Source: Methanobrevibacter sp. (lineage in GTDB: Archaea; Methanobacteriota; Methanobacteria; Methanobacteriales; Methanobacteriaceae). From it: 11,366 bases of DNA. Made by a program: the position numbers and the translations under genes. Each line of letters starts with the position of its first letter. The first letter of the stretch is position 1. Under the pieces are notes generated by a model. That model made no database searches, was not told where the DNA came from, and saw only the letters and a list, made by a program, of their open reading frames with translations. The stretch spans positions 1 to 11,366 of the forward strand of contig JAEEWY010000034.1 in the NCBI GenBank assembly GCA_016291275.1, in the 5' to 3' direction. Below, piece by piece: positions 6,198 to 11,366 of this stretch.

Positions 6198-6935
6198 TTA
6201 AATTCCCCATTTTTCTCTGTCTTCTTCAGTTAAGAGTCTGTTGAAGACTTCTTCATATGCATCGATGACCTCATCATCCTTTCCTTGTCTGAAGAGTTCC
6301 TTATCAAGCATGTCAAGGGTTTCAGCATCCCATAATCTGCAGCTGTCAGGACTTATCTCATCACCTAAGATGATGCTTCCATCCTTGTCCTTACCGAATT
6401 CGATTTTAAAGTCAACGAGAATGATTCCAATGTCCTTAAACATTTTGCTCATGACATCATTTACCTTAAGAGCAAGCTCTCTTAATGTGTCTAAGTCCTC
6501 TTTAGTAGCTATTCCAAGAGCAATAGCTATTGCATCATTCAACATTGGGTCATGGAATTCATCATCCTTGAAGTCCATTTGTATAAGAGGTGGGTTAAAT
6601 GGAGCCTTGTCTTCAAATGGGAATTTTCTGATAATGCTTCCAGTAGCTATGTTTCTTACAATAACTTCTATAGGAATCATATCAAGCTTTTTAGCTTTCA
6701 TTACACAAGGTTCACATAATTCAATCAATTGTGTTTCTACTCCAGCATCTTCAAGGGTTTCAAAGATCTTTGCACAAATAATTGAGTTAATGTAACCTTT
6801 TTGGCCCATGCTTTCTTTTCTAGCACCATCTCCTGCAGTCATGTCATCTCTAAAGTCAATTATGACTTCATCAGGATTTTCACCTTGGAAAACGCTTTTT
6901 GCCTTTCCTTCATAAAGTAAATTTTTAGAATCCAT
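6198..6935 (-). CDS. purC: SAICAR synthetase (phosphoribosylaminoimidazole-succinocarboxamide synthase)
   Basis: PurC joins aspartate to CAIR with ATP to form SAICAR in de novo purine synthesis. The 245-residue protein has the glycine-rich ATP loop YEGKAKSVF (8-16), the family signature IPIEVIVRNIATGS (87-100), LVDFKIEFG (173-181) and the substrate/metal segment LGDEISPDSCRLWD (190-203). Length is normal for the single-domain enzyme. The frame extends up to an ATG at 6992, but those extra residues are not family-like. A GATGAT site lies 4 bases before the ATG at 6933-6935, so I use that start; another ATG at 6944 is possible. It leads the purC-purS-purQ set, and a TATA-like stretch near 7004-7015 is its likely promoter. 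Confidence 0.96.
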   Translation of the reverse strand: MDSKNLLYEGKAKSVFQGENPDEVIIDFRDDMTAGDGARKESMGQKGYINSIICAKIFETLEDAGVETQLIELCEPCVMKAKKLDMIPIEVIVRNIATGSIIRKFPFEDKAPFNPPLIQMDFKDDEFHDPMLNDAIAIALGIATKEDLDTLRELALKVNDVMSKMFKDIGIILVDFKIEFGKDKDGSIILGDEISPDSCRLWDAETLDMLDKELFRQGKDDEVIDAYEEVFNRLLTEEDREKWGI

Positions 6936-7003
6936 TTCAATCATCGTTTTAAAAATTATTTTTGAAAATAATTCATTAATCAATCTTAACAATTATTTTA
7001 AAA

Positions 7004-7015
7004 AATTATATAATT
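7004..7015 (-). promoter_or_regulatory. Likely TATA box for purC-purS-purQ
   Basis: The minus strand reads AATTATATAATT here, about 70 bases before the chosen purC start. This would give a leader of some 45 bases. It is the closest well-spaced TATA-like stretch upstream of the purine genes, but the region is so AT-rich that the match is weak evidence. Confidence 0.4.
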
Positions 7016-7207
7016 ATAATATTTAATTTTATATTTATTATCATTAATAAATATAATTTAAAATTCATTGCTTTTTTTTAGTTTTTTAATTATTTTTTCT
7101 CATATCAATATCAATATCAATTTAAAAATATTTATCTAATGTTGAATTTGAATTAGTTTTTTCTTGTTTTATACCTTGTTTTTTTACTTTCTCAATATCA
7201 ATAAAAG
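7016..7207. other. AT-rich divergent spacer with short direct repeats
   Basis: This is most of the 368 bp gap between purC and the helix-turn-helix gene (6936-7303). I see no gene in it. It contains three head-to-tail ATATCA copies (7102-7119), the same TCAATATCAATA again at 7192-7203, a doubled TTGAAT (7142-7153), and T-runs. The repeats are treated as a separate entry. Confidence 0.5.
7102..7203. repeat. ATATCA direct repeats, possible operator sites
   Basis: ATATCA occurs three times head to tail at 7102-7119. The 12-mer TCAATATCAATA appears at 7105-7116 and again at 7192-7203, 87 bases apart. Both lie upstream of a gene for a putative DNA-binding protein and downstream of none, so an autoregulatory or purC-side operator is conceivable. 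Low-complexity AT sequence is the simpler explanation. Confidence 0.35.
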
Positions 7208-7237
7208 AAAAGAATATATACCTATAAAAAGAATATA
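7208..7237 (+). promoter_or_regulatory. Promoter of the helix-turn-helix gene with 11 bp direct repeat
   Basis: AAAAGAATATA occurs at 7208-7218 and 7227-7237, 19 bases apart, flanking CCTATAAAAA (7221-7230), the best TATA candidate for the downstream gene. A start about 26 bases after this box would leave a leader of about 50 bases. Two repeats overlapping and bracketing the box would be well placed for a repressor or activator. Confidence 0.4.
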
Positions 7238-7303
7238 GATATTAAGAAAAATGGGGATTTTTCTAAAATAGTATGTAACTTAAAAATATTGAGGATTGTT
7301 TTT

Positions 7304-8020
7304 ATGGAAAATGATTCTCTCAATAAGGCTAACGGTGCAAATTCTAAAAAACATATGTCAAAGGAAGAATTATCTGAGTATATTCTATCTGCTTATGATT
7401 CCGGTGAGACCATGATGGACATTGTAGCGGATGTTGGCAGAAGCAAAATATATGTCAGTAAAGTCATCCATCAGGTTTATGATGATGAGGAGATCAAAGT
7501 TCGCCAGTACAATAAATTAAGAGGCAAGAACAAACTTGATTTTTCAAAATACAAGAGTACCTCTGGAATTTATAGGGTTAGTTTTGTTGAGAACAAGAGA
7601 AATGGTAATGATTATTGGTCATACCAATATTATGAAAACGGCAAGCTAAGAAGAATTGTTTCAGTAAATCTATACAAATTAAAGGTTATCGTTTTGGATA
7701 AAGGATTAGATTGGATGGAATTTACAGATGAAGCTCATGATTTGGTTTTGAAATATAGGGAAACCTATGATGAGTCTTCATTGGAAAGACAAAACAAAAC
7801 CGGATTCTTTAGAGTTACAAAACGTAAAACCAAGACTAAGCAAGGTTTTACTTGGGCTTATTCATTTAAAGAGAACAATCAGCTTAAATTCGTCAGTTCA
7901 GTAAATATCAGTACACTCAAGTCTAAGGTTTTAGCCAGAGGATGGGAATGGATTGAATTGACTGATGAGGCAAAAAGATTGGTTGAGGAAAACTCTAAAA
8001 AACTTCAAGATAAAAATTAG
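7304..8020 (+). CDS. Putative DNA-binding protein: helix-turn-helix plus two tandem AP2-like domains
   Basis: The function is not established. The 238-residue protein has a charged N-terminus, then a helix-turn-helix-like segment at about 20-58 (EELSEYILSAYDSGETMMDIVADVG, then RSKIYVSKVIHQVY). Two copies of a ~64-residue domain follow at 85-148 and 164-227, aligning without gaps at a 79-residue offset. Shared positions are G-(I/F)-(Y/F)-R-V (88-92/167-171), W105/W184, SVN (120-122/199-201), LK and KG/RG-x-x-W (W137/W216), and TDEA (141-144/220-223). The aromatic and basic strand pattern resembles AP2/integrase-type DNA-binding modules; I recall similar repeats in other Methanobrevibacter proteins. 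No catalytic motif is visible. The start is the ATG, 7 bases after GAGGAT, not the TTG at 7289. It has a promoter and terminator of its own and is divergent from purC. Confidence 0.75.
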   Translation: MENDSLNKANGANSKKHMSKEELSEYILSAYDSGETMMDIVADVGRSKIYVSKVIHQVYDDEEIKVRQYNKLRGKNKLDFSKYKSTSGIYRVSFVENKRNGNDYWSYQYYENGKLRRIVSVNLYKLKVIVLDKGLDWMEFTDEAHDLVLKYRETYDESSLERQNKTGFFRVTKRKTKTKQGFTWAYSFKENNQLKFVSSVNISTLKSKVLARGWEWIELTDEAKRLVEENSKKLQDKN

Positions 8021-8033
8021 GCCATTTGAATGA

Positions 8034-8049
8034 TTTTTCTTCTTTTTTT
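8034..8049 (+). terminator. Oligo-T terminator after the helix-turn-helix gene
   Basis: TTTTTCTTCTTTTTTT starts 13 bases after the stop codon, with another T-run at 8065-8071. There is no hairpin, as is usual for archaeal termination. Nearly the same tract follows the radical SAM gene. Confidence 0.55.
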
Positions 8050-8136
8050 ATCAAATTAATTTACTTTTTTTCATTTTTATTACTTAATTTAGTTAACCTC
8101 GTTAAATGATTTTTAGAAATATTTAATTAATTCATT

Positions 8137-8250
8137 TAAGATATATAATATTAATATAAATTTCTAGGTAAAAAATTTAAATAAAATAAACAATAAATGA
8201 TTTATAATTATTATTTTCTTAAATAATTAATTCAGTTTTAAAATTTATAC
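8137..8250 (+). promoter_or_regulatory. Probable glmS promoter region
   Basis: Two TATA-like candidates precede glmS: GATATATAATA near 8140-8150 and AAATTTATAC near 8241-8250. The second would give a leader of about 12-15 bases, the first a leader of over 100 bases. I cannot choose between them. The rest of the 262 bp gap is AT-rich with nothing else visible. Confidence 0.35.
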
Positions 8251-8273
8251 AAAATTATTTCATTACTTTATTT

Positions 8274-8279
8274 GGTGAT
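8274..8279 (+). promoter_or_regulatory. Ribosome-binding site of glmS
   Basis: GGTGAT lies 3 bases before the ATG. It complements the archaeal 16S 3' end and matches the sites seen before purS (GGTGAT) and, in shorter form, purQ and the acyltransferase (GTGAT). It fixes the start so that cysteine is residue 2, as the enzyme requires. Confidence 0.8.
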
Positions 8280-8282
8280 ACT

Positions 8283-10067
8283 ATGTGTGGAATTGTTGGA
8301 TGTGTATTGAAAAATGATAAGGTGGCTCCGATTCTTTTGGATTCAATATCCAAATTGGAATATAGGGGATATGACTCCATTGGTTTAGCTACCGCTTGTG
8401 AGGGTAAGATTAATCTTAAGAAGGATGCAGGAAAGATTGATGAAGTCAATTCCAAATTGAACTTTGCTGAAATGCCTGGAAATTACGGAATTGCTCATGT
8501 AAGATGGGCGACTCACGGAGACCCAAGCAAAGAAAATTCACACCCACATTTAAATTCCGCAGGAACCATCGCTGTAGTTCACAATGGAATCATTGAAAAC
8601 TATTTGGCAATAAAGGAAGATCTAATCGCTGAAGGATATGAATTTAAGTCAGACACTGATACAGAAGTAATTCCACACTTGCTCGATAAATTCATGAAAG
8701 AGGGATTGGATTTGGAAAAAGCGGTCCGTAAGGTCATAGGCGTTATTGAAGGTGCTTATGCTCTTGCAGCCATTTGCACAGATGAGCCAAATAAGGTTGT
8801 AGCTACCCGTAAGGACAGTCCTTTGATTGTAGGTATTGGTGAAGATGAATACTTCGTTGCATCTGACTCTCCAGCTATTTTGAAATATACCAACAATATA
8901 GCATACCTTGATAAGGGTGATATAGTCATACTCACTGAAGATGGCGTTACCTTCAAGGATGAAAATGATAAGGTAATCAAAAAGGAAATCGATGTTCTCG
9001 ATTGGTCTCCTGAAATGGCTGAAAAGGAAGGTTATGACCATTTCATGATTAAGGAAATCAATGAGCAGGATGTTGCAATCAGAAACACCTTAGGTGAAAA
9101 GAAAAAGATTAAAGCTATTGTTGATGATGTTAAAGGTACAATCAACAGGGTTGTTTTCGTTGCATGCGGAACATCATACCATGCGTCTTTGACTGGAAAA
9201 TACCTTATAGAGTCTTTAGTGGGCATACCAACTGAGGTCTTGCTTGCTTCTGAGTTCAAGTACTCCGCTAAGGCATTGAATGACCAAACCCTTGTAATTT
9301 TCATTTCACAATCAGGTGAAACTGCAGACACATTGAAGGCGTTGGATGCTGCTAATGAAGTGTCTAAAACTTTAGCAATTGTAAATGTAAGGGGAAGTTC
9401 CGCTACAAGAAGAGCGGATTATGTTATTCAAACCCAAGCAGGTCCTGAAATCGGTGTAGCAGCTACAAAAACCTATGTAAGCCAATTGATAGCTATTTAC
9501 CTATTCTCTGCACTCCTTGCAGATGATGAGGAATTACTCAAGAGATTGGAAAAGGTTCCTGATTACATTGATGAGGTTCTTAAGAAGCAAGGAATCATCC
9601 GTGAAATCTCACATTTATACAAGAGGGATAAGGATGCATTCTTCATTGGAAGAGGATTCTCATATCCAATCGCTTTAGAAGGAGCTTTAAAACTAAAAGA
9701 GATATCTTATATTCATGCAGAGGGATATGCTGCTGGTGAACTTAAGCACGGTCCTATTGCACTTATAGATGAGCATATTCCTGTAGTTGTAGTTGCACCT
9801 CCAGGTGAAGATTACAAGAAGATCATGAGCAATTTGCAGGAAGTTAAGGCAAGAGGCGCTGATATATTGGGTATTGGTGCAAAAGGAGATAAGGATTTGA
9901 TTGATGAATCTGATAATGTATTTTTAATCAATCCTGAAGTAGATGACATCTTGGCTCCACTTGTCTATATAGTTCCACTTCAATTATTGAGTTATCATGT
10001 ATCTGTGATTAGAAACTTAGATCCTGATAAACCTAAGAACTTGGCTAAGTGTGTGACTGTAGAATAA
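8283..10067 (+). CDS. glmS: Glutamine-fructose-6-phosphate aminotransferase (isomerizing)
   Basis: GlmS converts fructose-6-phosphate and glutamine to glucosamine-6-phosphate, the first step to UDP-GlcNAc, needed for pseudomurein and surface glycans. The 594-residue protein begins MCGIVG: after Met removal, Cys2 is the N-terminal nucleophile of the class II glutaminase domain. RWATHG and HNGIIENY are further parts of that domain, which spans about 1-240. Two SIS sugar-isomerase domains follow. The first has VACGTSYHA (CGTS at 295-298) and ISQSGETADT; the second has IGRGFSYPIALEGALKLKE (G456-R457-G458) and AGELKHGPIALID. The C-terminus NLAKCVTVE matches the usual end, where a conserved lysine and glutamate lie near the active site. 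Length is normal (bacterial forms about 610). The gene is monocistronic and converges on the acyltransferase gene. Confidence 0.98.
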   Translation: MCGIVGCVLKNDKVAPILLDSISKLEYRGYDSIGLATACEGKINLKKDAGKIDEVNSKLNFAEMPGNYGIAHVRWATHGDPSKENSHPHLNSAGTIAVVHNGIIENYLAIKEDLIAEGYEFKSDTDTEVIPHLLDKFMKEGLDLEKAVRKVIGVIEGAYALAAICTDEPNKVVATRKDSPLIVGIGEDEYFVASDSPAILKYTNNIAYLDKGDIVILTEDGVTFKDENDKVIKKEIDVLDWSPEMAEKEGYDHFMIKEINEQDVAIRNTLGEKKKIKAIVDDVKGTINRVVFVACGTSYHASLTGKYLIESLVGIPTEVLLASEFKYSAKALNDQTLVIFISQSGETADTLKALDAANEVSKTLAIVNVRGSSATRRADYVIQTQAGPEIGVAATKTYVSQLIAIYLFSALLADDEELLKRLEKVPDYIDEVLKKQGIIREISHLYKRDKDAFFIGRGFSYPIALEGALKLKEISYIHAEGYAAGELKHGPIALIDEHIPVVVVAPPGEDYKKIMSNLQEVKARGADILGIGAKGDKDLIDESDNVFLINPEVDDILAPLVYIVPLQLLSYHVSVIRNLDPDKPKNLAKCVTVE

Positions 10068-10104
10068 CCCCCAGCTTTTGAGCTAAAGCCAAAACCTGGA
10101 CCAA

Positions 10105-10139
10105 AACTCTTTTTCACTTCTTTAAGAGTTACTTTTTTT
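10105..10139 (+). terminator. Terminator of glmS
   Basis: AACTCTT (10105-10111) pairs with AAGAGTT (10124-10130) in a 7 bp stem with a 12-base loop. A run of seven T (10133-10139) follows at once. It lies about 40 bases after the glmS stop and looks like an intrinsic terminator. Confidence 0.65.
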
Positions 10140-10171
10140 ATTTACTTTATTTTATATTTTAAACTATTTTT

Positions 10172-10196
10172 AAAAAAAGAAAATGAGCTTATTTTC
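10172..10196 (-). terminator. Terminator of the acyltransferase gene, overlapping its stop codon
   Basis: On the minus strand GAAAAT and ATTTTC (10191-10196 and 10179-10184) form a 6 bp stem with a six-base loop, followed directly by seven T (10172-10178). The stop codon (10189-10191) lies inside the hairpin, so termination and the end of the frame are packed together. The 20 bases at 10164-10183 are identical to 3086-3105. Confidence 0.55.
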
Positions 10197-11253
10197 TTCC
10201 GCTTCCAATCTCGAGAAGAGGAATTTTACTCATAACATATATTAGGATCCAGCTTAATCCTATTATGATTATTGAACTTACAGGTAACCAAAGGTAAGCA
10301 TTGGTTTTCACTATAGGTGCTAAAAAGCCTCTGGTTGATAAGTATTGCAATAAGATGTAATGGGAGAAGTAGATTCCAAAACTGCATGATGAGAACAATA
10401 CGATTGCTTCCCCTAATTTTGTCTGCCTTATCATTCTTGCATCTTTTTTAATCCATTTTGTGCTTGCATACTTAAATGCTGTAAAGAGACCAATGGTTTC
10501 TAAAATTACAAATATGTCAAAGAAGTCTATTGGGGCAAGACCATATCCTCCAAGTCCCTTTAGGTATATCTTTGTAAAGTGGCCAGCTATCCCAATAAGG
10601 AACACTATGCATCCTATAGCAAACATCTTCTTGTCAGAGTACTTGAACTGCTTGTTGTGGATATATGATCCCATAATGAAGTATCCGAGAACAGGAAAGA
10701 AATTGAAGATAACTCTGAAGTTGTATTTCATTTGAGGATAGTCAAAGAATCCAACAGTGTACAATATGGAGAGAATGAATGTAATTAGAATCAAGTATTC
10801 TGCTCCTTTCATTCCTTCTTCACGTATGAAGCTACCTATAACTGGAATGAGAAGATAAACTCCAATCAATGACCAGATAAACCAGAAAGGTCTTGAATAG
10901 TCCTGTACACCAAATGCAGTATCAATAAAATAAGTTATTGTTGGCTGGTAATGCCATATGAGAATTCCCGCAATAATGTACACTATTATCCAGAATAAAA
11001 ATGGCAAGAATACACGCTTGAAACGCTTTTCAAGAAATTTCTTTACTTCATATTTTCTTGTCAAAAGAAGAGATCCACTAACTGTAAAGAAGAGTGGAAC
11101 ACCAATACGTGTAAGTGAGAACACGCCACTGCAGAATAGCCAGCTATAGAAATCATATGAAAACAATCTGGATACGTGTCCGATTACAACCAGCATGATT
11201 GCTAATGAACGAACTTCATCTAGATATAGTATACGCTTGGGACTAATGCTCAT
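10189..11253 (-). CDS. Acyltransferase family 3 membrane protein
   Basis: The 354-residue integral membrane protein has about ten hydrophobic segments and the acyltransferase-3 signature at the N-terminus: RILYLDEVRSLAIMLVVIGHV with D12, R15 and the likely catalytic H26. RIGVPLFFTVSGSLLL (49-64) and the cytoplasmic KRFKRVFLPFLFW (76-88) follow. Members such as OafA and OatA move acetyl or other acyl groups across the membrane onto sugars of surface polysaccharides, cell wall or lipids. The target here is unknown; surface glycan or pseudomurein O-acylation is inference. There is no C-terminal SGNH domain, so it is the stand-alone form. GTGAT lies 5 bases before the ATG. It is monocistronic and convergent with glmS. 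The C-terminal basic GSGRK ends in a compact terminator. Confidence 0.9.
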   Translation of the reverse strand: MSISPKRILYLDEVRSLAIMLVVIGHVSRLFSYDFYSWLFCSGVFSLTRIGVPLFFTVSGSLLLTRKYEVKKFLEKRFKRVFLPFLFWIIVYIIAGILIWHYQPTITYFIDTAFGVQDYSRPFWFIWSLIGVYLLIPVIGSFIREEGMKGAEYLILITFILSILYTVGFFDYPQMKYNFRVIFNFFPVLGYFIMGSYIHNKQFKYSDKKMFAIGCIVFLIGIAGHFTKIYLKGLGGYGLAPIDFFDIFVILETIGLFTAFKYASTKWIKKDARMIRQTKLGEAIVLFSSCSFGIYFSHYILLQYLSTRGFLAPIVKTNAYLWLPVSSIIIIGLSWILIYVMSKIPLLEIGSGRK

Positions 11254-11339
11254 TTTTTATCACTAAGATTATATATTTTTGTTCGTATTAATAAAGATAT
11301 TTAATATTTTCAAGTATTTAATGTCTCTTTCATTTAGTA

Positions 11340-11352
11340 TTTTATATAAATT
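11340..11352 (-). promoter_or_regulatory. Candidate TATA box of the acyltransferase gene
   Basis: The minus strand reads TTTATATAAAAT here, about 90 bases before the ATG, giving a leader of some 60 bases. A closer TATA-like run (AAAAATATATAA at 11268-11279) would put the transcript start inside the gene, so the distal one is preferred. Confidence 0.35.
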
Positions 11353-11366
11353 ATTTATAAGATAAT

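Noticed and set aside
6241..6795. 184-codon open frame on the plus strand opposite purC
   Set aside because: It lies fully within the well-supported purC gene on the other strand, is Ser/Ile-rich as antisense shadows are, and has no family motif or ribosome-binding site.
6936..6992. 19-residue N-terminal extension of PurC
   Set aside because: The family begins near the ATP loop YEGKAK, and a GATGAT site supports the ATG at 6935.
7304..8020. The helix-turn-helix protein as an integrase or homing endonuclease
   Set aside because: AP2-like modules often accompany such enzymes, but there is no tyrosine-recombinase, HNH or GIY-YIG motif and no flanking repeats or attachment site.
8649..9041. 130-codon frame on the minus strand inside glmS
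   Set aside because: Antisense shadow of glmS with no recognisable domain.

Overview
The window looks like a chromosomal segment of a methanogenic archaeon of the Methanobacteriales, most likely a Methanobrevibacter-type organism. This rests on the very AT-rich intergenic DNA, ribosome-binding sites of the GGTGAT/GAGGTG type, TATA-like boxes, oligo-T terminators, and gene content: an archaeal PurS/PurQ pair, a DUF4013-type membrane protein, a free-standing CobA/SUMT and HemD, and GlmS. The assignment is inferred from sequence character and remembered families, not from a search.

Layout, left to right. A family 2 glycosyltransferase (minus strand) is cut by the left edge and has an odd start codon. 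hemD follows on the minus strand. It is divergent from a cobalamin-binding radical SAM protein, and the spacer between them carries a two-copy ~51 bp tandem repeat. The radical SAM gene converges on a DUF4013-like membrane protein. Next comes a minus-strand block transcribed purC > purS > purQ, then cobA. After a 368 bp AT-rich divergent spacer, a plus-strand gene encodes a putative DNA-binding protein: a helix-turn-helix followed by two gapless copies of a ~64-residue domain. glmS follows on the plus strand and converges on a membrane acyltransferase (minus strand).

How the genes work together. HemD and CobA are consecutive steps of tetrapyrrole synthesis (hydroxymethylbilane > uroporphyrinogen III > precorrin-2), which feeds F430, cobalamin and siroheme. 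The radical SAM protein between them in map order probably uses cobalamin, but its substrate is unknown. PurC, PurS and PurQ belong to de novo purine synthesis; the PurL partner is not in this window. GlmS makes glucosamine-6-phosphate for UDP-GlcNAc, used in pseudomurein and surface glycans. The acyltransferase and glycosyltransferase are plausibly surface-glycan enzymes.

Most of the window is housekeeping. The items most worth a second look are the helix-turn-helix protein with tandem domains and the repeats in front of it, the substrate of the radical SAM protein, the ATC in the start position of the glycosyltransferase, the 51 bp tandem repeat, a 20-base A/T-tract found identically at both convergent gene junctions, and the Cys-Gly tail on PurS. 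I saw no tRNA, rRNA, CRISPR array, insertion sequence or prophage gene.
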